Source: Buchnera aphidicola (Pentalonia nigronervosa)
Lineage (GTDB): Bacteria > Pseudomonadota > Gammaproteobacteria > Enterobacterales > Enterobacteriaceae
Length of the DNA stretch: 64,000 nt
Direction: 5' to 3'
NCBI GenBank assembly: GCA_014622685.1
Contig: CP061275.1
Span: 186,001-250,000 of the forward strand
Shown: piece after piece, positions 29,635-38,536 of the stretch
How positions within the stretch are numbered: position 1 is the first letter of the stretch
How the letters are laid out: each line of letters begins with the position of its first letter
Position numbers and translations under genes: made by a program
The notes under the pieces: model-generated
What the model was told of the DNA's origin: nothing
The model's input: only the letters and a program-made list of their open reading frames with translations
Databases searched by the model: none

Positions 29635-31203
29635 ATAGAGTTTTTTTTAAATCCATCGAACTGGGCTGGTTTATTAACACTCATTCTTTTAGAAGTAGTT
29701 TTAGGAATCGACAATTTAATTTTTATAGCTATCTTATCAGAAAAACTGCCTTCTAATCAAAGAGACAAAGCGCGTTTAATCGGAATAGGGTTAGCTTTAA
29801 TAATGCGTTTAGCGTTATTATCATTAATATCTTGGATTGTCACTCTTACTTCGCCAATTTTAAAAAACAATTTTTTTACTTTTTCAATTCGTGATTTAAT
29901 TTTATTAAGTGGTGGCTTATTTTTATCATTTAAAGCAACAATAGAATTACATGAAAGATTGGAATATCATGATTGTGATCGCTCTGAAAGTAAAAATTAT
30001 GCTGGATTTTGGGGAGTAATTACACAAATAGTTATATTAGATGCAGTGTTTTCTTTAGACGCAATAATAACAGCTGTTGGTATGATGAATCAATTACTAA
30101 CTATGATGATAGCAGTTATTTTAGCAACAATTTTAATGTCATTTGCATCTAAAACATTAACAAAATTTGTTGATCTTCATCAAACCGTAGTTGTTTTATG
30201 TCTCAGTTTTTTACTAATGATTGGTTTTAATTTAATTGCAGAAGCGCTAAAATTTTACATTCCAAAAGGCTATTTATATTCAGCAATAGGTTTTTCTGTA
30301 TTAATAGAAATTTTTAATCAAATAGCTCGCTATAACTTTATAAAAAGTCAATCTCGAAAACCAATGAGACAAAGAGTAGCAGAAATGATTTCACGGTTAA
30401 TTATTAAAGAAAAAAAACAAAACACGCAAATAAATATACAAGATAAAGAAAATCAAAAAAATACATCACATCAAATATTAGAAGACATGGAAATTTTCAA
30501 AGATGAAGAACGGTATATGCTGAATGGTGTACTTACTTTATCAGGTCGTTCTATTAGAAGTATTATGACACCAAGAAGAAAGATATCTTGGGTAGATATA
30601 AAAAAAAACGCTCATGATATTAGAATGCAATTATTAGATACTCCTCATAGTTTATTTCCAGTATGTATGGGAGAAATAGATGAAATCATAGGAATTGTAC
30701 GTGCTAAAGAATTGTTAATAGCTATTGAAAAAAAAATAGATATATACAATTTTTGTTCTAAAATACCCCCAATTATTATTCCAGACACTCTCGATCCGAT
30801 TAATCTACTTGGTGTGCTCCGTCAATCTCAAGGTAGTTTTGTAATTGTTAGCAACGAATTTGGTGTAATACAAGGATTAATCACACCGTTAGACGTATTA
30901 GAAGCAATAGCGGGAGAATTTCCAGATGCAGATGAAACACCAGATATTATAAAAGAACATAATAGTTGGTTAGTTAAAGGTGAAACAGACTTACATTCTT
31001 TGCAACAATTACTTAATACTGAAGAATTAGTTCAAGAAAATCATTGCGCTTCTCTCGGTGGACTCTTAATATCCCAAAAGGGACAACTACCACTCCCTGG
31101 AGAGATTATTCATATTCACTCTTATTATTTTCATATCATTAAAGCAACAGAATATCGCATAGATTTAGTTCGAATTGTTAAAAAAAATAAAACATGCGAA
31201 TAA
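29635..31203 (+). CDS. yoaE: TerC-family membrane protein with CBS/CorC domains (YoaE)
   Basis: Inner-membrane protein with an N-terminal TerC-like domain of about seven spans (NPSNWAGLLTLILLEVVLGI onward), a tandem CBS pair after a cytoplasmic linker, and a C-terminal CorC/HlyC domain. It is probably linked to metal or ion homeostasis, but the substrate is unknown. About 523 residues align with E. coli YoaE throughout. The position of the E. coli start Met is occupied by ATA at 29635-29637, preceded by GGAG (29623-29626) with 8 bases between. CTG at 29632-29634 is another option. An in-frame TTG at 29581 would add 18 residues not found in E. coli. I take 29635 on alignment and ribosome-binding-site grounds, with the start uncertain. 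Confidence 0.88.
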   Translation: MEFFLNPSNWAGLLTLILLEVVLGIDNLIFIAILSEKLPSNQRDKARLIGIGLALIMRLALLSLISWIVTLTSPILKNNFFTFSIRDLILLSGGLFLSFKATIELHERLEYHDCDRSESKNYAGFWGVITQIVILDAVFSLDAIITAVGMMNQLLTMMIAVILATILMSFASKTLTKFVDLHQTVVVLCLSFLLMIGFNLIAEALKFYIPKGYLYSAIGFSVLIEIFNQIARYNFIKSQSRKPMRQRVAEMISRLIIKEKKQNTQINIQDKENQKNTSHQILEDMEIFKDEERYMLNGVLTLSGRSIRSIMTPRRKISWVDIKKNAHDIRMQLLDTPHSLFPVCMGEIDEIIGIVRAKELLIAIEKKIDIYNFCSKIPPIIIPDTLDPINLLGVLRQSQGSFVIVSNEFGVIQGLITPLDVLEAIAGEFPDADETPDIIKEHNSWLVKGETDLHSLQQLLNTEELVQENHCASLGGLLISQKGQLPLPGEIIHIHSYYFHIIKATEYRIDLVRIVKKNKTCE

Positions 31204-31274
31204 TTTTATATTATTGTTAAAAACATAATATATTGATATATTAAAACAAATCAATAAAAATTGAAAAATAAAAC

Positions 31275-31940
31275 ATGAATAGTGTAATTTTAGCAATTGA
31301 TACTGCACTAGATTACTGTTCAGTTGCAATATATAAAAAAAAATGTATTTATTCTCTTTCGGAGAATGTTCAAAAAAAACATACAGAAAAAATACTACCA
31401 ATGATTCACAAGATTTTAATTCAAAGTAATATTATTTTAACAGAATTAAATTATATTGCGTTTACAAAAGGACCAGGTAGTTTTTCTGGCGTGCGAATCG
31501 CATCAGGTATTGCAGAAAGTTTATCTCTTATATTGAATATTCCAATAATTGGTGTATCAACTTTAGCAATTATGGCAGAAAAAGCTTGGAGAAAATATAA
31601 AAAAGATAAAATCATTGTGATTATTAATGCAAATGTTAAACAAGTATACTGGGCAAAATATATAAAAGATAATCAATCCTTTTGGATAGGCGAACGAACA
31701 GAATCGTTATTAAAAAAATCACTTCTGAAAAATACAATTAAAAATGAAAAAGATGTATGGACTATTGTTGGACATGGATGGAAAGACTGTAAATACGAAC
31801 AAATATTATATAAAAATCAAGCTAAATTTTTTTCACCAAACGCAAAAGATATAATTCCGTTTGCATTATTAAATATTCAAAACAAAATTTTTTTTAGCAA
31901 TATTACAAATAATTTAAATTACTTGCATAACATATTTTAA
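31275..31940 (+). CDS. tsaB: tRNA t6A threonylcarbamoyltransferase subunit TsaB
   Basis: Partner of TsaD and TsaE in adding threonylcarbamoyl to A37 of ANN-decoding tRNAs. The 221-residue protein (231 in E. coli YeaZ) has the actin-like N-terminal fold start SVILAIDTALDYCSVAIY, then HTEKILPMIHKIL and the FTKGPGSFSGVRI motif. The C-terminal half is diverged and lysine-rich. ATG 31275 lies 71 bases after yoaE, in the same direction. yoaE and yeaZ are near neighbours in E. coli. It converges on minE. Confidence 0.93.
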   Translation: MNSVILAIDTALDYCSVAIYKKKCIYSLSENVQKKHTEKILPMIHKILIQSNIILTELNYIAFTKGPGSFSGVRIASGIAESLSLILNIPIIGVSTLAIMAEKAWRKYKKDKIIVIINANVKQVYWAKYIKDNQSFWIGERTESLLKKSLLKNTIKNEKDVWTIVGHGWKDCKYEQILYKNQAKFFSPNAKDIIPFALLNIQNKIFFSNITNNLNYLHNIF

Positions 31941-31941
31941 A

Positions 31942-31993
31942 AAATACAATCTATACTAAAATAATAAAATATACTTCAGTATGGATTGTATTT
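31942..31993. terminator. Bidirectional terminator tsaB/minE
   Basis: AAATACAATCTATACT (31942-31957) and AGTATGGATTGTATTT (31978-31993) form a 16-bp stem with one G-U pair and a 20-base loop, starting 2 bases after the tsaB stop. It sits between convergent tsaB and the minCDE operon, so it can serve both. On the plus strand ATATTTT follows. Confidence 0.65.
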
Positions 31994-32070
31994 ATATTTT
32001 AGCGAAATTAAAAATTATACATTGTTTAAAAAAAATTATTTCTTTTAAATGCATATTTTTAAATATCTAC

Positions 32071-32322
32071 TTAATCTGGTAAAATAATATTTAATTCTAA
32101 AATAGAAATATCTTCGTTTTTTTGTTCTAATTGAACTGTTACCATATTAGGTTCTATATTAACATATTTACAAATTACAGATAGTATTTCACGTTTTAAT
32201 TGTGGAAAATAATCCGGCTCATATTTACACCTTTTCTTTTCTGCAACAATAATCTGTAATCTTTTTTTCGCAATATCAGCAGTATTTTTGTTCCGGGATA
32301 AAAAAAAATCCAATAAAGACAT
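32071..32322 (-). CDS. minE: Division-site topological factor MinE
   Basis: Drives pole-to-pole oscillation by stimulating MinD ATPase. The frame opens further upstream inside minD, but the start is ATG 32320-32322, behind GGGAGATAGAT and two bases after the minD stop. It gives MSLLDFFLSRNKNTADIAKK, which aligns with E. coli. The 83-residue protein (88 in E. coli) keeps the anti-MinCD helix region (RLQIIVAEKKR) and the dimerisation domain (NMVTVQLEQKNEDISILELN). The final few residues are missing. Confidence 0.96.
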   Translation of the reverse strand: MSLLDFFLSRNKNTADIAKKRLQIIVAEKKRCKYEPDYFPQLKREILSVICKYVNIEPNMVTVQLEQKNEDISILELNIILPD

Positions 32323-32324
32323 AT

Positions 32325-33137
32325 CTATCTCCCGAATAAACGTCGTAAAAAACTTTTTTTTTCTTCTTGAACGAAACGAAAACAATGTTCTTCACCTAAC
32401 AAACGATTAACAGTATCACAATAAGCATGTCCTGCATTTGAATTGTTATCTAATATTATCGACTCTCCTTGATTAGAAGATCGGAGGACAGCAGAATCTT
32501 CTGGAATAACACCAATTATTGGTATTCTCAAAATTTCTAAAACATCTGTCATACTTAACATATCTCCTTTTTTTACACGCATAGGATCATAACGCGTTAA
32601 AAGAAGATATTCTTTCATAGGTTTTTTGTTTTGCTCTGCTCTTCTTGATTTAGAAGAAATAATACCTAAAATGCGATCAGAATCTCGAACTGAAGATACT
32701 TCAGGATTAGTAGTAATAATAGCTTCATCTGCAAAATATATTGCCAAAACTGCACCAGTTTCAATACCTGCGGGTGAATCACAAATAATAAAATCAAATT
32801 TCATCTCTTTTAATTCAGTTAATACCTTTTCTACACCTACCCGTGTTAAAGAATCTTTATCTCGTGTCTGGGAAGCAGGAAGAATAAATAAATTATTTGT
32901 TTTTCGATCTTTAATTAATGCTTGATTAAGTACAGCATCACCTTGAATTACATTGATAAAATCATATACTACCCTACGTTCGCACCCCATAATTAAATCT
33001 AAATTTCTTAATCCAATGTCAAAATCTATAACAATTGTTTTTTTTCCTTTCTTGGCTAAGCCTGTCGCAATAGCTGCACTTGAAGTAGTTTTTCCTACGC
33101 CTCCCTTTCCTGAAGTTACTACAATAATCCGTGTCAT
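32325..33137 (-). CDS. minD: Septum-site-determining ATPase MinD
   Basis: ParA-like ATPase that recruits MinC to the membrane and blocks polar division. The 270-residue protein (270 in E. coli) has the deviant Walker A GKGGVGKTTSSA at residue 10, Walker B-like FDFIICDSPAGIE and the C-terminal amphipathic membrane-targeting helix region KKSFLRRLFGR. It is flanked by minC (24 bases upstream) and minE (2 bases downstream) in the normal minCDE order. It is highly conserved. Confidence 0.97.
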   Translation of the reverse strand: MTRIIVVTSGKGGVGKTTSSAAIATGLAKKGKKTIVIDFDIGLRNLDLIMGCERRVVYDFINVIQGDAVLNQALIKDRKTNNLFILPASQTRDKDSLTRVGVEKVLTELKEMKFDFIICDSPAGIETGAVLAIYFADEAIITTNPEVSSVRDSDRILGIISSKSRRAEQNKKPMKEYLLLTRYDPMRVKKGDMLSMTDVLEILRIPIIGVIPEDSAVLRSSNQGESIILDNNSNAGHAYCDTVNRLLGEEHCFRFVQEEKKSFLRRLFGR

Positions 33138-33161
33138 ATAAAAAATCCTTAAAATAACAAT

Positions 33162-33884
33162 TTAATGAAGTGCATTTATAGTCAAAAATTTATTTTTTAA
33201 ATAAATTTGCGCTGATTTTCCGATAAATTCTGTTGGTATCTGATCTGATAGCCAATATTCACCTGAAATAGATACTAACTCTGCAAATAATTCTGTACAA
33301 AATATTTTTCTTGTAGTATCTCCGTTTGCTCCCGCTAGTACTCTTCCTCGAACAACACCATAAATATGAATGTTGCCATCTGCGACTAATTCTGCTCCAG
33401 CACTAACATTATTTACGATAATTAAATCAGAATGTTTTGCATAAATTTTTTGTCCTGATCGGACAGGTACATCTATAATATGTGTTTTTCCTATTATTTT
33501 CTTTTTATCTTTATCTTCTTTATCAAAAATAACAGGGGTACGATAAATAGATTTTACATGACAATTTTTATGTATTTTTATTTTTTCAGAAATAACGGGT
33601 AATCCTGAATCTATAATATTTTTTTTAAAATCAGCAGTTTTACATCCACTAACACCTAATATAAAAAAACCATGAGTAAGAATAATTTTTTGTATATTTT
33701 CCCAATTGTCTAAACAGTGTAACTTTGAAACATCGACAATAATTGGAGCACGTTTAAAAAATTGCGGGTATTCTTGAACTTTTTTATACAATGATTGATT
33801 AATAATATCTATGTTATAATTATTTAAATGTAATACCAATAATGTAAAATCGCTACTTGTAAATTTAATAGATGTTTTATGCAT
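33162..33884 (-). CDS. minC: Septum inhibitor MinC
   Basis: Inhibits FtsZ ring formation away from midcell. The 240-residue protein has a diverged N-terminal FtsZ-inhibiting domain (about 1-110) and a conserved C-terminal beta-helix dimerisation and MinD-binding domain, seen in VPVRSGQKIYAKHSDLIIV and GNIHIYGVVRGRVLAGANGD. It is the first gene of minCDE. The N-terminal half is Lys/Ile/Asn-rich compared with E. coli, as is usual for this genome. The ATG lies at 33882-33884. Confidence 0.95.
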   Translation of the reverse strand: MHKTSIKFTSSDFTLLVLHLNNYNIDIINQSLYKKVQEYPQFFKRAPIIVDVSKLHCLDNWENIQKIILTHGFFILGVSGCKTADFKKNIIDSGLPVISEKIKIHKNCHVKSIYRTPVIFDKEDKDKKKIIGKTHIIDVPVRSGQKIYAKHSDLIIVNNVSAGAELVADGNIHIYGVVRGRVLAGANGDTTRKIFCTELFAELVSISGEYWLSDQIPTEFIGKSAQIYLKNKFLTINALH

Positions 33885-34058
33885 ATGTATTTCTCAACAA
33901 TATTTTCTGATATACATATAAAATGTTATTCAATTAAATTATAATATAAATTATATATGATAACAATTTCTATTTTTTAAATTTAAAAGAGTGATTTTTA
34001 AATGTATTAGAACGATATAAGGATTATCATAATTTTGTTATTCTCAAAAAGTAGTCAA

Positions 34059-35053
34059 ATGATATTACGTCACCAAAATATCTTTAAAAAAAAAATATTT
34101 TTTTTTCAGGAAATATACAAGATAATTTGCCCAATTTATTATTAACTATCAAGACAAAAATACATTTTCAAAAGTACAGTTTTCATATTAACTTAAAAAA
34201 ACAAGATAAAAATAAACACACTAATGTATCCAGTAGTTTATTTATATCTCGAGAACAAACAAAAAACTATAACACAATAATTTATTATTGGCCTAAAGAT
34301 AAATCTGAAGCGGAGTTTCAATTAACACATTTATTATCTTTTTTTACAATTAATACTGAAATATTTATTGTTGGAGAAAATGTTAGCGGTGTAAAACACG
34401 CACTGTTGATATTAAAAGAACATGTCATATTCAAAAAAATAGATAATGCAAAACATTGCATTTTAATTTTTGGTATTTTAATTAAAAATATTAAATTTAC
34501 TTTAAATAAACATTTTAAAATACATGCGTGGAAAAATTTTTTTATAAAATCATTACCAGGTGTATTTGGCCATAAAAAATTAGATATAGGAAGTCAATTA
34601 CTTGCATCTACTTTTTCAAAAAAAACTAATGGAAGTGTTTTAGATGTTGGTTGTGGATCAGGTTTTTTATCTATATCTTTATTACATTATTCACCTTATG
34701 CAAATTTAACTTTAATAGATAACAGTATATTTGCATTAACATGTAGTAAATCGACATTGAATATAAATAAATTGGATGGAAGGGTGATATTAAGTGATGT
34801 GTATTCGAATATATTTGAAAGATTTGATTTAATTATATCTAATCCTCCATTTCACGAAGATTTAAAAAAAAATTTTAATATAACAAAAAAAATAATACAT
34901 GAATCGATAAGATATTTAAATTTCAACGGAGAACTAAGATTTGTTGCTAACAGTTGCTATAATTACAGCTCAATTTTAAAAAAAACCTTTAAAAAATGTT
35001 TTGTTATTGAAAAAACTAATAAATATAAAATTTATCAAGCGTTTTTAAACTAA
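34059..35053 (+). CDS. rsmC: 16S rRNA m2G1207 methyltransferase, one-base frameshift at poly(A)
   Basis: SAM-dependent enzyme that methylates G1207 of 16S rRNA. The main frame opens only at 34088, with TTG 34127 as its first plausible start. Similarity to E. coli RsmC continues upstream in that frame (FSGNIQDNLP against FAGDLQDDLP). It then shifts frame at the A10 tract 34086-34095 (or T9 at 34098-34106) to an ATG at 34059 that reads MILRHQNIF (E. coli LLRHSDDF). One extra A joins the two parts without an alignment gap, giving about 331 residues. The methyltransferase domain is intact: VLDVGCGSGFLSI for SAM and IISNPPFHE for catalysis. The gene is either rescued by slippage at the tract or started internally at TTG. 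Confidence 0.85.
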
Positions 35054-35078
35054 TTTTTACTTGATATAAATCTTATCT

Positions 35079-35162
35079 TACCCGGAGCGGGACTTGAACC
35101 CGCAAAGCTATAAAGCCGAGGGATTTTAAGTCCCTTGTGTCTACCAGTTTCACCATCCGGGC
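35079..35162 (-). tRNA. tRNA-Leu (UAA)
   Basis: The minus strand folds into a cloverleaf with acceptor GCCCGGA/UCCGGGU, a D arm and anticodon stem AGGGA/UCCCU with loop CUUAAAA (anticodon UAA). A long class II variable arm is followed by the T arm GCGGG-UUCAAGU-CCCGC. The discriminator is A and the CCA end is not encoded. It lies 25 bases after rsmC, convergent with it. Confidence 0.95.
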
Positions 35163-35179
35163 TAAAAATAAAATGCTAG

Positions 35180-35250
35180 AGGCGTATCCCGGAATCGAAC
35201 CGGGTTATACGGATTTGCAATCCGCTACATATCCAATCTGTCAACACGCC
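35180..35250 (-). tRNA. tRNA-Cys (GCA)
   Basis: On the minus strand: acceptor GGCGUGU/AUACGCC with one G-U pair, anticodon arm GCGGA-UUGCAAA-UCCGU (anticodon GCA), T arm CCCGG-UUCGAUU-CCGGG and discriminator U73, which is characteristic of tRNA-Cys. CCA is not encoded. It is 17 bases upstream of tRNA-Leu on the same strand and probably co-transcribed with it. Confidence 0.95.
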
Positions 35251-35402
35251 TGATCTTATTTCTATTATAAAAAAAAAAATATTAAATTACAAATAAAATT
35301 TTTGTAAAAATTATTCATGTAAAAATGAAAAATTATCTTTACATAGAACAATATAATGATTTATTATTAACTAAATATTAAAGTAGTATATATTTTTTTA
35401 TT

Positions 35403-35487
35403 GGAGAGATGGCCGAGTGGTTTAAGGCAGCGGTCTTGAAAACCGCAGACGAGAAATCGTCCGAGAGTTCGAATCCCTCTCTCTCCA
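35403..35487 (+). tRNA. tRNA-Ser (UGA)
   Basis: Acceptor GGAGAGA/UCUCUCC, D arm with GGCCGAGUGGUUUAAGGC, anticodon stem GCGGU/ACCGC with loop CUUGAAA (anticodon UGA). A long variable arm (GACGAGAAAUCGUC) and T arm GAGAG-UUCGAAU-CCCUC follow. CCA is not encoded. It diverges from the Cys-Leu tRNA pair and its 3' end is 15 bases from the ompA stop on the other strand. Confidence 0.96.
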
Positions 35488-35502
35488 AAAAAACATAAAT
35501 TT

Positions 35503-36555
35503 TTACTTATAAGATAAAACCTTAATTTCTACACGACGATCTGGAGATAAACAACTAATTAATAAAGATTTATTTTTTATATTTTTACAAATTTTCTCAG
35601 TTAGTGGATGTGTTTTTCCAAGTCCTTGAACAGTCACATCTTTTTTTAATATCCCTCTGGACGTTAAATAATTTTTAATCGTATTAGCACGTTTTTCAGA
35701 TAATTTCTTGTTGTATTTCACAGTTCCAATTCTATCAGTATACCCTAATAGCACAACAGAAATATTTTTTAAATTCATTTTTTTTATGTTTTTATCTAAT
35801 TTTTCTAATTTATCATAGGCATTATACTTTAATGCTGTGCTATCAAATGGAAAATTAATATTTTCATTCAACGTAACATATTGTTGCTTCAATAATTCAT
35901 GACTGTGAAAAACAGGAAAATTATCCCTATTAGGACCGCCAAATTTCCATCCAAATGATAAAGTCGCATCTCCTTGTATAGTAGGTTTAACAGATATGTC
36001 AGACATATTTTTTATGTTACTTTTTAAATTATAATCCAATCTAGTAATAAATCTATCTTTAAAAACATATTCCACGCCTAAAGAAGCACTAGGAAACAAT
36101 GATTGCTTTACATTCAAAAATGTTATTTTATTGTTTTTGGAAACTAAATTATCTAAAAATAATGCCCCACCTAATCTAGTATAAACGTGCAATGAATGAG
36201 TAATTGGATATGATAATTTTGTTAAAAGTTGCACACTGTTAGATTGCATACTTTTTTTATTTGTATTTTTTTTTAAAAATAAATGCGAAAAATATCCACT
36301 AAAATTATTCTCTAATTCAGCAGAAAAGTATGGATTAAATTCATATCCTAAAAATGTACTAAAACTTGGTTCCATAGAATCACGTGTAAAAAAAGTATAC
36401 TTCATGTTGTTAGAATTATGAATATTATTTTCTGAAAGATCAAAACGAGATAATCCGGTGCTCAAACCTAAGTACCATGGATTTTTTTCTACTTCTTGCC
36501 CAAAGCATACACAACTTGCTAATAACAACGTGATAGAAAAAGCTATTTTTTTCAT
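35503..36555 (-). CDS. ompA: Outer-membrane protein A
   Basis: Eight-stranded beta-barrel with a periplasmic OmpA_C domain that binds peptidoglycan. The start is ATG 36553-36555, with GGAG 6 bases upstream, giving the signal peptide MKKIAFSITLLLASCVCFGQ and a 350-residue precursor (346 in E. coli). The barrel region (about 22-195) is diverged but keeps WYLGLSTGLSRF and ATLSFGWKFG. The C-terminal domain is clear, with VVLLGYTDRIGTVKYNKKLSEKRA and the family Arg in SPDRRVEIKV. A long upstream leader (about 200 bases) separates it from murJ. Confidence 0.95.
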   Translation of the reverse strand: MKKIAFSITLLLASCVCFGQEVEKNPWYLGLSTGLSRFDLSENNIHNSNNMKYTFFTRDSMEPSFSTFLGYEFNPYFSAELENNFSGYFSHLFLKKNTNKKSMQSNSVQLLTKLSYPITHSLHVYTRLGGALFLDNLVSKNNKITFLNVKQSLFPSASLGVEYVFKDRFITRLDYNLKSNIKNMSDISVKPTIQGDATLSFGWKFGGPNRDNFPVFHSHELLKQQYVTLNENINFPFDSTALKYNAYDKLEKLDKNIKKMNLKNISVVLLGYTDRIGTVKYNKKLSEKRANTIKNYLTSRGILKKDVTVQGLGKTHPLTEKICKNIKNKSLLISCLSPDRRVEIKVLSYK

Positions 36556-36762
36556 TTTAAACTCCATTGTTATATAAAATATAATAATTAAAAAAATCAA
36601 ATATTCTTATGAAAATCATTGAATTGGTTAAATAAATTGTAAAAAAAATTTCTCTATTAATATAGAGCATGATTTAATTTTAATATTTTTTTATAAAACA
36701 CAGAATTATATTGATGATTTTCATAATTTTTATTTTTTTAAAAATGAAATATTATTTTTTCA

Positions 36763-38304
36763 CTATAATTTTAATATATTATAAGACAAATGCGATAATC
36801 GAGTACCTAAAATATTTAATACACTAATATATCCTATTCCTGAAACAATACAAATAAAACATAAGCGTATTATTTTACTAAAAACAGTTCCTATATTCCA
36901 AGACGGCATTATATATAACATTAAACATAAAATTAATGTCATTATCAATGTTGATAAAATTGTACGAAAAAAAAACATTATGTCGCTGTATTCAAAATTA
37001 ATCACATTTTTTTCACGTAATTTTAAATATAAAAACAGACAATTGATCCAACTACACATACTAACAGACAAAGCAAGCCCTGTATGTTTGAAATAAAAAA
37101 TAAAAATTGGATTTATTAATTGTCCTAATAACAAAGTTATAATTGAAATTTTTGTTGGAATACTAATTTCTTCATAAGCATAAAACGCTGAAGATAAAAT
37201 TTTAACTAAAATAAACGATATTAAACCCAAGGAATATGATTCTAATATTTTTTTTGTCATTAAAACATCAAGTTCTGTGAATTTACCATATTGAAAAAGA
37301 ATCATAATCAATGGTTTAGCAAGAAAAAATAATATAATCGAGCTTGGCAAAGCCAACATAAAACCAATTTTTAAACCCCAATTTAATGATTTCTTATATT
37401 CTGACATGATACCATTTTTATAACTTTTTGTTAAAGATGTAAATAAAATTGTACCTAAAGATACACCTAAAATACCTATTGGAAATTCTATTAATCGATC
37501 AGCATAATACATCCAAGATATTGTTCCTGGGCTTAATAATGAACCAAAAATAGTATTAATAACTAAAGACAATTGAGTCATAGACACATTTAAAATTAAT
37601 GGTCCTATTTTTTTTAATATTTTTAGCAATCCTGGATTTGTCCAATACAAATTCGGCATAACCAATATATTTTTTTTATATAAAAATGGAAATTGATAAA
37701 AAAATTGTAAAATTCCTCCTATTATAACAGCCCAAACCAAACAAAAAATAGGGGGATTAAAAATAGAATTAAAAAACACAGAAAAAAAAATTATACTTAA
37801 ATTTAAAAAAATTGGAGCACATGCAGACACAGAAAAATAATTCCAAGTATTTAAAATAGATGAAAAAAAAGAAGTTAAAGTAATTAAAATAACATAAGGA
37901 AAAATCATAATTAACAAATGTTCAGTCAATTTTGCTTTTTCAGAAAATGCAGTAAATCCTGGAGCAGTAATTAAAATTAAAGAATGTGAAAAATACATAC
38001 CTAATACTGTAAAAACAGACAATACAAAAATAATTAAACCAAATACAGAAGAAATAAAATTCCTCATATAATATTTGTTATACAAAATTTTATATTCTAT
38101 TAAAACAGGTATAAATACCTGCGAAAACGTTTCTTCAGAAAAAATGCGACGCAGTAAATTTGGAATTTTAAATGCTACAAAAAAAGCATCAGTAAACATA
38201 GACGTTCCAAATGTTTTAGCTATTAGAACATCACGAAAAAAACCTAATACACGAGATATCAAAGTTATTGAACCAACTGAAATTAAAGACTTTAAAAGAT
38301 TCAT
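36763..38304 (-). CDS. murJ: Lipid II flippase MurJ
   Basis: MOP-superfamily flippase that moves lipid II across the inner membrane for peptidoglycan synthesis (formerly mviN). The frame opens at 38334, but ATG 38302-38304 gives MNLLKSLISVGSITLISRVL, aligning with E. coli MNLLKSLAAV and a 513-residue protein (511 in E. coli). About 14 hydrophobic spans are visible. It keeps FFRDVLIAKTFG, FKIPNLLRRIFSEETFSQVFIPVL with its essential Arg residues, and SWMYYADRLIEFPIGILGV. It lies in the order murJ-flgN found in E. coli, with pyrC remains between. Confidence 0.95.
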   Translation of the reverse strand: MNLLKSLISVGSITLISRVLGFFRDVLIAKTFGTSMFTDAFFVAFKIPNLLRRIFSEETFSQVFIPVLIEYKILYNKYYMRNFISSVFGLIIFVLSVFTVLGMYFSHSLILITAPGFTAFSEKAKLTEHLLIMIFPYVILITLTSFFSSILNTWNYFSVSACAPIFLNLSIIFFSVFFNSIFNPPIFCLVWAVIIGGILQFFYQFPFLYKKNILVMPNLYWTNPGLLKILKKIGPLILNVSMTQLSLVINTIFGSLLSPGTISWMYYADRLIEFPIGILGVSLGTILFTSLTKSYKNGIMSEYKKSLNWGLKIGFMLALPSSIILFFLAKPLIMILFQYGKFTELDVLMTKKILESYSLGLISFILVKILSSAFYAYEEISIPTKISIITLLLGQLINPIFIFYFKHTGLALSVSMCSWINCLFLYLKLREKNVINFEYSDIMFFFRTILSTLIMTLILCLMLYIMPSWNIGTVFSKIIRLCFICIVSGIGYISVLNILGTRLSHLSYNILKL

Positions 38305-38536
38305 TCCAAAATAACCTAAAACTTTAAAAAACATGAATTTTAAATAGTTAAAATACCAATTAAATTTATAAATAAAAAATGATTATTTTAAACATTATCT
38401 ATGATAAAAATAACATATAATTAAATAAAGTTTTTAAATACTTAAATATTTCAATATATGTTAAAATTTATTAAACGTCTGTGAAAACATATTATTTTAA
38501 TTCTATGTATCTTACAAAAAAATGTGAAAACATAAA

